A stretch of 64,000 bases of DNA from Sulfurovum sp. (GCA_027068435.1 JAMOTA010000027.1:1-64000); one strand, 5' to 3'; positions 9,708-18,847 are shown, counted from the stretch's first letter. Notes: generated by a model from the sequence alone, not told the origin. Translations and numbers: made by a program.

Positions 9708-9939
9708 AAAGCTCTGTTCCCTCATTACCTAAAGTTTTACAAAGTTTCATATATTCTCTATTTTCTTCAGCAAGTTTAGCACCCCTCTCCCATCTTTCAA
9801 TCTCTTTTTTCTCCAGATACTGTTCTAATGCTTCTTTATATATAGTAGATATAGAGACTTCTAACTCCTCTTTGAGACTCATCAACTGCTCTTTAAGTGC
9901 AACTGGTATAGTTGTAGTTACTTTTGATGTCGCTATCAT
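9697..9939 (-). CDS. Ribbon-helix-helix antitoxin paired with MazF-like toxin
   Basis: This 80-residue protein starts with a ribbon-helix-helix unit, SKVTTTIPVALKEQL followed by ELEVSISTIYKEALEQYL, the pattern of CopG/MetJ-type antitoxins that bind DNA as dimers. The C-terminal half (WERGAKLAEENREYM) is a charged segment that would wrap the toxin. The antitoxin-then-toxin order with a short overlap is classic. It lies 46 bp after cas3, the largest gap within the cas operon, so a private promoter could exist there. A partial autoregulatory site cannot be seen by eye. Confidence 0.85.
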   Translation of the reverse strand: MIATSKVTTTIPVALKEQLMSLKEELEVSISTIYKEALEQYLEKKEIERWERGAKLAEENREYMKLCKTLGNEGTELYEY

Positions 9940-9985
9940 AGCTTATCCTTTTGCTTATTTATATACTTATTATAGCGTATGAATA

Positions 9986-12592
9986 TTATATAAACATACC
10001 TACATTTTGACCTTTTAAAACAGAAGTATCCAGTCCATCTTTGTATGTATAGATAATAGAACCATTTTTATAGCCACCATCATAATCTAAACACTCAGTA
10101 TCCAATACTAAATAACCATACTCTTCTTTAGAGTATTTAGCTAAGTTTTCTATCCCACTTCCTTGATACTTTGCCAATGAAAAAGTATATTTAGAAATCT
10201 CTGAAGCTAGTGTTTGTAACTCTATATTTCTTGTAGTAAAATCCAACTCTCTATTTTGTACAAGTTCTTTATATTGTTTCCAAATTTTCACAGCGTCATC
10301 ACACCACGGCACAAAAACAGATACTGATTCCATATCTATAATTTTTATATGTGTTTGAGCGAATCTTAGGTTTTTTACATGATCTACATAAGTATTTAAA
10401 CCCTCAATAAATGGTGTATCATTTAATTGTTTAATTTTATCTATAACTTGGTCATAATAAGCATCAAAATTTTTAGTCTCCAATACATTCTCATCTACGG
10501 AAATATTTAATCTTTTATCGCCTTTATAGACATACTTGGCTTTTGGTTTTTCCATCTCAAACAAAAAGAGTTTATTCCCCTCTTTGGAACTATTGCGGTT
10601 TATCCGACCTGCTAACTGTTCATCACTATCTATAATAGATTTTTCTTTAAAGCCTATATCCATATCTATATCTACACCAGCTTCAACGACTTGTGTAGTA
10701 ACCAGTAACACATTTTTATATTTTTCATTTTTTAAAAAGTCAATAATTTCTCTTCGTCTTGCCTCTAATATTGTTCCACTTAGTATAAATATCTCATCAA
10801 AAAACTTTTTATTTTTCTCTTTAGCTTCTTGATAAAATTCATCTGCACCTTTTTTAGTAATAAACTCTATGATAGTTTTAACTTTATTAGTCTTATTTGA
10901 CTCTAAACCTTGATATACTTTACTCTCTTTAATCACTCTTGCATAAATAGCTTTTGGCTCTTTAAGCTTGATAGGTTTTTTAATCGTTGTTTCATCAATA
11001 GTTACACGACCTGCAAAATTTGGATTAGAAAAATATTTTTGCTTATTTATTACAAGTGGGATAAATTTACTATTAGGCTCATTTAAAATATCACCAATCT
11101 TAGGCAAAGTAGCACTCATTACAATAAACTTAATATTAAATTTCTTTGCAAAACTATCAAGCATATAGACAATACTAGACCATAAATTTGGGTTATATGT
11201 CTGTATCTCATCAATAATCACAATAGAATTTGCCAATCTATGAAAGATATAATTATCATCTTTACTTACACCTGTAAGGACATTAAAAAACTTCACATGA
11301 CTTAATAGCGTAATAGGATAATTCATAAATTGATTATCTAAAAAATTACTTTTTTCATCTCCATAAAGACCATCTTTTTCTATCTCTTTTTTATCATTAT
11401 ATTTAGCCTTTGAATGAAGTTGCACTATCTCACTATCATCAAGCTTTAAAGTATTTTTTATGGCATCATAGGTTTGGGTAATCAGTGTCGTAAAAGGAAA
11501 TACATAAAAGATTTTCTTAATAGAGTCATCTTCATTTAAAATCTCAACAGCAGACATAAGAGATAAATTTGTCTTTCCTGCACCTGTTGGAGCTTCTATG
11601 TAAAAAAGATTTTTAGTGATATTTTTTCTTAGATTCTCTTTCACTTCAACAAAAAGCTTGTTTCTTAAATGATTTAGATTGTCATTTGATTTCTCTTGAA
11701 GTTCATCAAAACTTGGAAAATCTTTATCACTCTTATTTTCTATACCATCTAAAAATTGATTTTTATAAAATTCTTTATAGCTTTTATCTCTAAACTCATT
11801 ATTTATTAGTCCAAAATCTTTATACTCTAACTCTTTTTTATTACCATAATTCATAAATTGAGCTGTGGCATAGTAGTCAGAGATAATTAGTAGGGAGAAG
11901 AGGGATTTTGAAAGGGTATAGTATGTTTCATTTTTTGGAAAAGGTATATTTTGTAAATGAGCAACTAAAACTTGGTGCATTTTATTATCAATTTTTATAG
12001 TTAGATTAGAAAGATAGCTATAAAGGTTAGTGCAAATCCGTACACCCTCGCTACCATTTAAAAACTCTTTCCATGAAGAATATAATCCCGTATGGTGTCT
12101 CCAAAGAGTTAGTGAAAAGTATATTGCAATACTAATAAGTTCTGTTCTCTCTTTTTTATCAGTATAATTATGGTTTATATAATCAAAACAACTCAAAAGA
12201 TATAAATAAGCACTCAAAATAGAGTGTTTTGAAGAGATACCATTTTCTACATTTTCAAACTGCTTATTGCTCATCTTATCTACTTGAAAATTCTCATTTA
12301 TTTTACCTATATCGTGCCAATAGATAGCCTTTAGATAAAAGAGTTTTATATCATTTTGTATCTGTATACTATCTGTAATACTGTAAATCATACCATCAAT
12401 AACACTCTCTATTTGATTGGCATCTATTAACTTCAAAGCATACTCTAAAACCAAATTAGAGTGAGCTAAAAGCGTTTCTTTTTCTGAACCATCACTAGAG
12501 AGATGAGCCAAATAAACTTCTACATCTTTTATCAAAAGATTAAAATCAAAAAAACTCTTTTTTCTAATATCTTTAAATTTTAATAGAGACAT
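9986..12592 (-). CDS. cas3: CRISPR-associated helicase-nuclease Cas3 (HD plus SF2 helicase)
   Basis: This 868-residue protein is the effector that degrades target DNA once Cascade forms an R-loop. The HD nuclease domain is N-terminal, with WHDIGKI at about residue 90. The helicase follows: Walker A APTGAGKTNLS (about 334), IVIIDEIQTY (about 459; DEIQ variant of DEAH), motif III SATLPKI (about 494) and motif VI GRINRNSS (about 663). The HD-then-helicase order and length fit subtype I-B Cas3. It overlaps cas5 by 13 bp. The toxin-antitoxin pair, not cas4, follows it. Confidence 0.96.
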   Translation of the reverse strand: MSLLKFKDIRKKSFFDFNLLIKDVEVYLAHLSSDGSEKETLLAHSNLVLEYALKLIDANQIESVIDGMIYSITDSIQIQNDIKLFYLKAIYWHDIGKINENFQVDKMSNKQFENVENGISSKHSILSAYLYLLSCFDYINHNYTDKKERTELISIAIYFSLTLWRHHTGLYSSWKEFLNGSEGVRICTNLYSYLSNLTIKIDNKMHQVLVAHLQNIPFPKNETYYTLSKSLFSLLIISDYYATAQFMNYGNKKELEYKDFGLINNEFRDKSYKEFYKNQFLDGIENKSDKDFPSFDELQEKSNDNLNHLRNKLFVEVKENLRKNITKNLFYIEAPTGAGKTNLSLMSAVEILNEDDSIKKIFYVFPFTTLITQTYDAIKNTLKLDDSEIVQLHSKAKYNDKKEIEKDGLYGDEKSNFLDNQFMNYPITLLSHVKFFNVLTGVSKDDNYIFHRLANSIVIIDEIQTYNPNLWSSIVYMLDSFAKKFNIKFIVMSATLPKIGDILNEPNSKFIPLVINKQKYFSNPNFAGRVTIDETTIKKPIKLKEPKAIYARVIKESKVYQGLESNKTNKVKTIIEFITKKGADEFYQEAKEKNKKFFDEIFILSGTILEARRREIIDFLKNEKYKNVLLVTTQVVEAGVDIDMDIGFKEKSIIDSDEQLAGRINRNSSKEGNKLFLFEMEKPKAKYVYKGDKRLNISVDENVLETKNFDAYYDQVIDKIKQLNDTPFIEGLNTYVDHVKNLRFAQTHIKIIDMESVSVFVPWCDDAVKIWKQYKELVQNRELDFTTRNIELQTLASEISKYTFSLAKYQGSGIENLAKYSKEEYGYLVLDTECLDYDGGYKNGSIIYTYKDGLDTSVLKGQNVGMFI

Positions 12593-13365
12593 ATCACTTT
12601 CTCATCAATCAAAAAAAGATTTACTTTTTTTATAAACTCTGTATCTTTTAGCATTTTAGCATTGGTATAGGCAAGATTTTCATAACGATATTGATTTAAC
12701 TCATCTAGTCCTATTGGTAATCTCTCAAAATAGTAGAAGTAACTCTCACTCATAGAGCTATCAAATGGGTCTCGCAGAGCTTCACTTCTTTTTAGTGCTT
12801 CATTACCTATATTTGGAAAAATAGAAGCTATCGCAAACTCATCATTCGGATTAAAAAGTTTAACATCTTCAAAATGCTTAACCTCATCAATATCTAATCT
12901 AAACTCATTCTTTCCCATATAGGGAATATACTCATATTGAACCATCTTTTCATCAATAAACTCATTAATCTTTTTGTGACTCTCTTTTGATAAATCTAAT
13001 CCAATATAGATTTTGTATTTTGGCTCAATTAGAGTCTGCTCTATAATATTGAGTGTTCCACCATCTTTATTCGCATAACCTACGGTATTATTATATTTTA
13101 TAATTCTCTTTTGGAATACCCCTTTATTACCATAAGGAACTACACCTATAGGCAAATCTTGAAGCTCTTTGTAAAATTCAGGATAAGCATCACTCTCTTT
13201 CATTTGATTATATCCACCTAGTCCTATCACTGCTCCTAAAATACCTAAAATTTGTGTTTTAGGTATTATGTTAAATGTAAAATAGGCAGGAGTATTGACA
13301 TCAGGTTTTTTAAACATTCCAAAATCAGAACTTATATTAAAAGAGATAATTTTGTTTATACTCAT
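12580..13365 (-). CDS. cas5: Cascade subunit Cas5 (type I-B)
   Basis: This 261-residue RAMP protein caps the 5' handle of crRNA in Cascade. The N-terminal strand and the segment FGMFKKPDVNTPAYFTFNII followed by PKTQILGILGAVIGLGGY match the Cas5b/Cas5h pattern, where the latter glycine-rich helix is the family signature. The rest is poorly conserved, as is usual. Its ATG overlaps the RelE-type toxin stop by 4 bp, and its end overlaps cas3 by 13 bp. Translation of cas5 may therefore be coupled to that of the toxin. Confidence 0.9.
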   Translation of the reverse strand: MSINKIISFNISSDFGMFKKPDVNTPAYFTFNIIPKTQILGILGAVIGLGGYNQMKESDAYPEFYKELQDLPIGVVPYGNKGVFQKRIIKYNNTVGYANKDGGTLNIIEQTLIEPKYKIYIGLDLSKESHKKINEFIDEKMVQYEYIPYMGKNEFRLDIDEVKHFEDVKLFNPNDEFAIASIFPNIGNEALKRSEALRDPFDSSMSESYFYYFERLPIGLDELNQYRYENLAYTNAKMLKDTEFIKKVNLFLIDEKVICLY

Positions 13366-13625
13366 TTGTATATTCCTCCTCTACTACCACCATCTGCCAA
13401 AATTATAATTAGTTCATTTTTATATATTTCATAGATTATTCTATATTTCCCTACTCGTAATCTAAATGTATTATCATAGCCTTTAAGCTGTTTAATATCT
13501 AATTCCTTAGAAGTTATATCATCTGATAAAATACTAAGTTTCATATCTATTATTTTTCTTTCCTTAGGAGTTCTCTTTTTTATAAATTTTTTAAAATCTT
13601 TAAGAGGAATTAGCTTATAATTCAT
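13362..13625 (-). CDS. RelE/ParE-superfamily toxin inside the cas operon
   Basis: This 87-residue protein is a RelE/ParE-fold toxin: LIPLKDFKKFIKKRTPKER opens with the usual helical hairpin, then LDIKQLKGYDNTFRLRVGKY and RIIYEIYKNELIIILADGG match the family core (L-x-G ... RxRxGxYR ... Y). The end SRGGIYK corresponds to the HR-x-x-VY position. RelE members cut mRNA at the ribosome, ParE members poison gyrase; sequence alone does not decide. It overlaps its antitoxin by 11 bp and cas5 by 4 bp, so it is locked between cas7 and cas5. Confidence 0.85.
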   Translation of the reverse strand: MNYKLIPLKDFKKFIKKRTPKERKIIDMKLSILSDDITSKELDIKQLKGYDNTFRLRVGKYRIIYEIYKNELIIILADGGSRGGIYK

Positions 13626-13872
13626 CTTTAAACTCTTGATAACTTTGTAGTTTATTTAAGCCATTTTTCTTTGCTTTTTTAACTTTTTTATTTAATTTTT
13701 TTAATGCTTTTTTACTCATATAGTCAAAATCATCTTTTTCTAAAGATGTAGGGTCTATCTCTTCTATAACTCTTTTGTTGGCTATTTGAACATCATCTTT
13801 TGGAAGAGCATTTAAAATATACATCACTCTTTTATAAGCTTTATCTTCTATGTTAAGATTTAGGGTTATCAT
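13615..13872 (-). CDS. Antitoxin partner of the RelE-type toxin
   Basis: This protein of 85 residues precedes the RelE-like toxin and overlaps it by 11 bp. LNLNIEDKAYKRVMYILNALPKDDVQI has the length and phasing of small antitoxins that bind RelE-type toxins, and the C-terminal half is very Lys-rich (KKALKKLNKKVKKAKKNG). No DNA-binding motif is plain. The ATG at 13872 was chosen because GAGGAG lies 7 bp upstream; the in-frame ATG at 13887 lacks such a site. The gene starts inside the last 20 bp of cas7. The antitoxin role is inferred from pairing. Confidence 0.7.
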   Translation of the reverse strand: MITLNLNIEDKAYKRVMYILNALPKDDVQIANKRVIEEIDPTSLEKDDFDYMSKKALKKLNKKVKKAKKNGLNKLQSYQEFKDEL

Positions 13873-15046
13873 CGTTTTTCTCCTCACATTTTTTTAGTTC
13901 CTTATCAGATATAATTGATTTGACACATACATTTGGAATATCAAAAATATCATCATCATAATCAAGCTTAGTAGCATCAATATAAATTTCAACTGTTTTA
14001 ATTCTATCTTCTACATCAGCTAATAAATTTTTTACTTCTGATAAATCTAATTTTCTTTTAAAACTTTCCTCTTGCTCTATTACTTGTATAAGTGTTGTAA
14101 ATGAGGGGAGTTGTATTTTTTTATTCTCTTTAAGTGTTACAAAAATAGAAAACTCATTCTCCACACCAATTTTTGAAGCACTATCAAGATAACTAGCACC
14201 TCTATTTATCGCCTCCTTAAATTGTGTTATGTCATCGTTTGTTAAATAGCCATGATTATCTATTAGTTTTACCAGCTCTTCACTATTTTTTGGATTGATG
14301 CTAAAGTTATGCAGATAATGACCCTCTTCTAAAACGGTTTGATTTCCTATTGTAGTTTGTTGGCTATCACCTGATTTTTCATTGGAGTTTCTAAATGGAC
14401 TTACAATATCTTCTGTAAAAATATTATTTTCAGCATAAATATTAATACCATGAGTGATTTGAGCATTTCCATGAATAGAAATATTTCCCTCTTTACTTGC
14501 AAAGGTTGCACCAAAAAGTCTAATATCTAAAGCTTTAAATAAATTTTGTAAAATTGGCACTCTTTTAATATCTTCGGGTTTATGACCAATAATAACAAAG
14601 CTTATTTTATTATCTATCTCTTTTTTTAGTAAATAATTATTTTTAATACTATGTTCAATCTCATATCCACTATTTTCTTCAATAAATTTATCAACTTCCT
14701 CCTTGATTCTAGGAAAATATTTATCATCTTTTTCTTTTGCTTTCTTTTTTATCTCTTTAAGAGAGGGGTATGCTCCAAATAACTCAATATAAGTTTCATC
14801 AATATCAAGAGGTTGCATATTCTCTTTTTTATATCGTGTTGTATAAAAAAGCTTATTGTTATTATCTAGTTTTAGATAATTTCTAATAGTATATTTCAAA
14901 GCTTTATCTGTCGCATAAACCACACCATTAGGCAAAGTTCTAGGACTTCCTGTAAAGTCTGCATTATAATTTGCAACTGTTGATTTTACTAAAACTGCAC
15001 CAAATACTCTATTATTAAATCTATTTTCCATCATTATCTTCTCCAT
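13853..15046 (-). CDS. cas7: Cascade backbone subunit Cas7 (Csh2-like, type I-B)
   Basis: This 397-residue RAMP protein should form the helical crRNA backbone of Cascade. NRVFGAVLVKSTVANYNADFT followed by GSPRTLPNGVVYATDKALKY resembles the start of Csh2/Cas7b, and the middle ATFASKEGNISIHGNAQITH and GINIYAENNIFTEDI carries the family's thumb-like region. It is longer than most Csh2 proteins (about 290-330), with an acidic C-terminal extension after about residue 350. The first ATG gives a 26-bp overlap with cas8b; MMENRFNN twelve bases later is an alternative start. Its end overlaps the antitoxin start. Confidence 0.9.
   Translation of the reverse strand: MEKIMMENRFNNRVFGAVLVKSTVANYNADFTGSPRTLPNGVVYATDKALKYTIRNYLKLDNNNKLFYTTRYKKENMQPLDIDETYIELFGAYPSLKEIKKKAKEKDDKYFPRIKEEVDKFIEENSGYEIEHSIKNNYLLKKEIDNKISFVIIGHKPEDIKRVPILQNLFKALDIRLFGATFASKEGNISIHGNAQITHGINIYAENNIFTEDIVSPFRNSNEKSGDSQQTTIGNQTVLEEGHYLHNFSINPKNSEELVKLIDNHGYLTNDDITQFKEAINRGASYLDSASKIGVENEFSIFVTLKENKKIQLPSFTTLIQVIEQEESFKRKLDLSEVKNLLADVEDRIKTVEIYIDATKLDYDDDIFDIPNVCVKSIISDKELKKCEEKNDDNPKS
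13880..13885 (-). promoter_or_regulatory. Ribosome-binding site setting the antitoxin start
   Basis: The minus strand reads GAGGAG here, 7 bp before the ATG at 13872, inside the cas7 coding end. It is one of the stronger Shine-Dalgarno matches seen in this operon and indicates high antitoxin translation. Confidence 0.6.
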
Positions 15047-17015
15047 TTTGACTTTCTTTTAATTTTTTCTTCTCTTCTGCTTTAGTATATATAACATTAC
15101 TTGAAAAGTATCCTGCCATAATCAAGGGAATTAAACTTTTGATTGTTTTTTGTTCCAGTTGATATGCCATTACTTCACTTGTTAGCTTATCAAACCACCC
15201 GTGAGCATTAAAAAATTTAAAAGCATGAGAATACTTTTGAATTTGCCCAGCTATCACTAGCTTAAAATCACTAGCACTGTTTTTTGATATAAATATATCT
15301 AGTAAAGAGTGTGTTTTAGTTGCTGATTCATTTTTGTTTAAAATATATCGTATCAACTGCCCACTTGCAAATGCAAACTCTTTATCATTTCCTAAATGCA
15401 CCTCATCATTTTCAAGTACATTTCCTATTTTTTCTCTTAAATCTATAATCTCTGTTGCCAAATCTTCTCCTTTGTGAAAGTTTTTATATAGTGAAATATA
15501 AAGAGAAAGTTTCTCTTTAATTTTATAAGTTTTATCCCAATCATCATTTAATTTTACTTGCTCTCGTATGATAGAGATACAAATATCATCAAACATATAG
15601 CCATTAATAATTTCGTGTTGTCCTTTATAAATATAATCAAAAATAGCTTTATTATATTGATAAAATTTTGTTGCTACCATTGCAGGTATTTGTTCAGTTG
15701 AAGGAACATTAATTTTTTCAGTGAAATAATTATTTTGTAACATATAGGTGCTTTCATTATCACCATTTAGTGTATAAAAAAACTTTGAAAAAAATCCCCA
15801 TTCCATATTAAAAATATTTTCAATTTTTCCACTATATAAACCTTTAAGTTCAAATATATTGATAATTTCAAAATCTTTTAATTTATACTGAAAAGAATCT
15901 ATATAATCTACATCATAAAACTTTAATCCCTCTTTTGTATTTGCCCAAAATATAAGATAATAATTTAATATATTAATCTCATCACTATTATCTGCTACTT
16001 TCTCATACGCTTTTTTAATGATTTCTTTATATCCAATAGGTTCGGTAACATCTTTTAATAACTCAAAGTAAATTTTATTATCATCGTTATCTATAGCATC
16101 TTTATTTGATATAAAAATAGGTATAGGATTAGGTAATAATCTTTTTTCATATTTATCTACTTTTATCTTCAATTTTAATAGTTCTTCAAAGAGTGATAAT
16201 TGTTGAACTATCTTGCCTGTATATAAAGCTGTATAACCCCCATAAGTTTTATCTCTTGTTTTATGCAGATAGAAAGGCTTTTTATCTGCAAAAGTATTGA
16301 GAAAACTTGAAGTTCCCAAATTTGTTATTTCATTTGAAATAGGACAATTATATTTTTCTTGTGTGGAATAACTATTTTTATCTTCAAAAAGACCTTTCGC
16401 ATTAAATGACATTTCAGGAGAATACTCGTTATAAAATGCTTCTATATATTTTAAATCATAATCAAAATAAATTTTTATATAATCGTTATTTTTTAATTTT
16501 GATAACGACTCTTTTCCTAGACCTTTTATAAAACATTTAGAAGTTAATCTATTTTTAATCATTCGTTCTATTAACTTTAAATTTCTTAAAGTATCACTAT
16601 CTTTAGTTAGAGATTGAATTTTATCAAAATATCCTGTTACATATAATCGTTGTTTAATCTCTATTAATCTTTGCAAAATTGTAATTGGTTTCTTTTTTTT
16701 ATCTTGATTATAATATCTAAAAAATATAGCATAAGGCGAAGCAGAATGAATTTGATTCTTTCCTGTTATTGGCGAATTATCAAAATTCTTATTACTATCC
16801 AAATAATTACAATAATACTCCCTCTTCTTTAAATCATATTTATTAACAAATTGATTAAATTCATCATTACCATTATTATAAGAAAACTCTTTTATTTCAA
16901 AAGTATCTTTATCTACAATAATATGTAAGCCTTTTGCTACAGCTCTATTATCTAAAATTATATCTCTAAATTTACCACCGTTTAAGTTCATAAACTCCAC
17001 AATCTCTCTTAGCAT
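15021..17015 (-). CDS. cas8b: Cascade large subunit Cas8b (Csh1-like)
   Basis: This 664-residue protein sits where the large subunit belongs, between cas6 and cas7. It should recognise the PAM and recruit Cas3. The N-terminus MLREIVEFMNLNGGKFRDII and the segment CPISNEITNLGTSS-FLNTFADKKPFYLHK (about residues 224-252) look like Cas8b/Csh1, which varies greatly between species. No zinc-ribbon cysteine set is seen. The C-terminus is charged and ends in an acidic tail. It overlaps the DUF1016 gene by 7 bp. The subtype call rests on both this protein and the gene order. Confidence 0.85.
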   Translation of the reverse strand: MLREIVEFMNLNGGKFRDIILDNRAVAKGLHIIVDKDTFEIKEFSYNNGNDEFNQFVNKYDLKKREYYCNYLDSNKNFDNSPITGKNQIHSASPYAIFFRYYNQDKKKKPITILQRLIEIKQRLYVTGYFDKIQSLTKDSDTLRNLKLIERMIKNRLTSKCFIKGLGKESLSKLKNNDYIKIYFDYDLKYIEAFYNEYSPEMSFNAKGLFEDKNSYSTQEKYNCPISNEITNLGTSSFLNTFADKKPFYLHKTRDKTYGGYTALYTGKIVQQLSLFEELLKLKIKVDKYEKRLLPNPIPIFISNKDAIDNDDNKIYFELLKDVTEPIGYKEIIKKAYEKVADNSDEINILNYYLIFWANTKEGLKFYDVDYIDSFQYKLKDFEIINIFELKGLYSGKIENIFNMEWGFFSKFFYTLNGDNESTYMLQNNYFTEKINVPSTEQIPAMVATKFYQYNKAIFDYIYKGQHEIINGYMFDDICISIIREQVKLNDDWDKTYKIKEKLSLYISLYKNFHKGEDLATEIIDLREKIGNVLENDEVHLGNDKEFAFASGQLIRYILNKNESATKTHSLLDIFISKNSASDFKLVIAGQIQKYSHAFKFFNAHGWFDKLTSEVMAYQLEQKTIKSLIPLIMAGYFSSNVIYTKAEEKKKLKESQNGEDNDGK

Positions 17016-18037
17016 AACCCATCCCCTCTCAATTCAGCTTCAATCTCCTCAATACTAGGCAAAGAAGATTTAAACTCTTTGGGTAGTTGATTAACCAACT
17101 GATATTCACTAACCCCTATAGGATTATCTATTTTTTGCAAAGCATACTCCACAACTGTATCATTTTTTGATTTACAAATCAAAATCCCCAAAGTGGGATT
17201 ATCATCTGCCTCTCGTAGCTCTCCATCAATAGCAGATACATAAAAATTTAACTGCCCTGCAAACTCGGGTTTAAACTTAACCGTCTTTAACTCTACCACA
17301 ATATAACATTTGAGTTTAACATGATAAAAAAGCAAATCAACTCTAAACTCATCACCCCCTATCACAAGCTTGTATTGTCGTCCTATAAATGCAAATCCAC
17401 TCCCAAGCTCTAACAAAAAATTGCTTATCTGTTCTATTAGAGCATCTTCTAACTCTCGCTCATCATGCTTTTGAGTCAACATCAAAAAATCAAAATTATA
17501 AGGGTCTTTTAGGATAGCTTGAGCTAAGTCTGATTGAGGTGTAGAAAGTTTAGTATCAAAATTGTTAAGGGCTTTCCCCTCTCGTTCATAAAGTCCACTC
17601 TCTATTTGATGCAATAGTACTACCCTAGAGTAGTTATTTTGAATAGTTTTTTTTACATAGAAGAGTGCTTTATCTTTTGTTTTTGCTTTTGTTATTATCT
17701 CACGATTATGTCCCCATGGTATAGAAAAAATTTCGTCCACAACTTGTGGACTTTTTTCATCGTACCAAAACAGGTACCATTTTCTCATATATTTAATATT
17801 GGTTACAGAAAACCCTTTCATAGATGGAAACTCTCTTTTCAAATCTTGACTCAGAGTCTCTATAAAACTACTTCCCCAAGAGGACTCTTTTTGTTTATCT
17901 ACTATCATCTTTGCTAAATCCCAATAGAGTCGCAGTAGTTCTTCATTGACTTTGAGAGATGCTTTAATCTGAGAAGATTGTATCTTGCTCTTTATCTCTT
18001 GGATGAAATTTTTATACTCATGACTCACTATCTTCAT
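17009..18037 (-). CDS. DUF1016/YhcG-family PD-(D/E)XK nuclease embedded in cas operon
   Basis: This 342-residue protein has the two parts of the DUF1016 family. The N-terminal domain (about 1-160) includes LRLYWDLAKMIVDKQ and SWGSSFIETLSQDLKREFP followed by FSVTNIKYMRKWY and IPWGHNREII, all strong family markers. The C-terminal PD-(D/E)XK nuclease has FRVDLLFYH (Asp about 231) and VVELKT (E-x-K about 248-250), with GILICKSKNDTVVEYAL after it. It overlaps cas6 by 4 bp and cas8b by 7 bp, so it is translationally joined to Cascade genes. Its role with CRISPR is unknown; family members occur in phage-defence islands. Confidence 0.92.
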   Translation of the reverse strand: MKIVSHEYKNFIQEIKSKIQSSQIKASLKVNEELLRLYWDLAKMIVDKQKESSWGSSFIETLSQDLKREFPSMKGFSVTNIKYMRKWYLFWYDEKSPQVVDEIFSIPWGHNREIITKAKTKDKALFYVKKTIQNNYSRVVLLHQIESGLYEREGKALNNFDTKLSTPQSDLAQAILKDPYNFDFLMLTQKHDERELEDALIEQISNFLLELGSGFAFIGRQYKLVIGGDEFRVDLLFYHVKLKCYIVVELKTVKFKPEFAGQLNFYVSAIDGELREADDNPTLGILICKSKNDTVVEYALQKIDNPIGVSEYQLVNQLPKEFKSSLPSIEEIEAELRGDGLC

Positions 18038-18774
18038 AACCTCAATCCTTTACCCAAACAAAACCCACCACCAAACGAGTTCTTCTCCCCCATCCCACAA
18101 CTCAAAGCCAAAAATGCCAACTTCTGAGAAACCGCATCTTCATTGGGAATGATTCTAAATTTATTACCTATAAAATGAAAAGAGACTTTCTTTTTGTTTT
18201 TATCCTCTTTACTTGTCCAAATTCTTTGTGGTTTTTGGTTTTTTATCTCCAAAAGCTGAATAAAGTTCTGTTTAGGGTCTAATTTTTCTCCATAAAAATC
18301 AAAATACTTTTTCTCTAAATTTTCATCTAGAAGTCGTTGGAGCTTTATAATATCACCATCTCTTTCTATCGTCCAAAAGAGTCTCTTTCCTGATGTAACC
18401 ACCACAGGAGTAACAGAATAGAGTTCAGTAACAAAAAACTGTTTTACAGTTCGTTTACTTACCTCTACAGTTAAAAAGTTTGGATTGTCTATATTTTGTC
18501 TGAGGGTTTGTGAAAGTTTATCTATAAAAGACTCGTTAGGTGAACGGAGTCTAAACTGGTAACTGTTTCCTTTTTTATAAACTCGCTCTTTCTCTATAGG
18601 ATAAAAATTCCCAAAAGCATAATACTTATACACTCGCTCTTTATCGTGTAACTCTTTTAGCTCTTTGTTTTGAGCCATAGAGAAACTTATGTATTTTGAT
18701 ATGACTTCAAAGCTATCTTTGAATGTTATATCTTTTTTTATGTATGCCGTGCATGTTAGTTCATAATATTTCAT
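18034..18774 (-). CDS. cas6: CRISPR pre-crRNA endoribonuclease Cas6
   Basis: This 246-residue RAMP protein cuts the repeat hairpin to make crRNAs with an 8-nt handle. The C-terminal glycine-rich loop GMGEKNSFGGGFCLGKG (about residues 228-244) is the Cas6 signature, and the two ferredoxin-like halves are indicated by the starts of strands at 1-10 and about 115-125. A catalytic His cannot be named with certainty; His43 in ELHDKERVYKYYAFG is a candidate. It is the first gene of the operon, with a likely promoter 35-40 bp upstream, and overlaps the DUF1016 gene by 4 bp. Confidence 0.92.
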   Translation of the reverse strand: MKYYELTCTAYIKKDITFKDSFEVISKYISFSMAQNKELKELHDKERVYKYYAFGNFYPIEKERVYKKGNSYQFRLRSPNESFIDKLSQTLRQNIDNPNFLTVEVSKRTVKQFFVTELYSVTPVVVTSGKRLFWTIERDGDIIKLQRLLDENLEKKYFDFYGEKLDPKQNFIQLLEIKNQKPQRIWTSKEDKNKKKVSFHFIGNKFRIIPNEDAVSQKLAFLALSCGMGEKNSFGGGFCLGKGLRL

Positions 18775-18807
18775 CGTGTTCCCTTTAAAATCAATTTCCT
18801 ATAATTC

Positions 18808-18813
18808 ATTATA
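18808..18813 (-). promoter_or_regulatory. Probable -10 box of the cas operon promoter
   Basis: The minus strand reads TATAAT exactly, about 35 bp before the cas6 ATG. No good TTGACA is found 16-18 bp upstream, which is common in Campylobacterota. AAAGGGA just before the ATG is the likely ribosome-binding site. Confidence 0.6.
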
Positions 18814-18847
18814 GTTAGTTATTTCCAAAGGAGAACTTTATTAAGAA

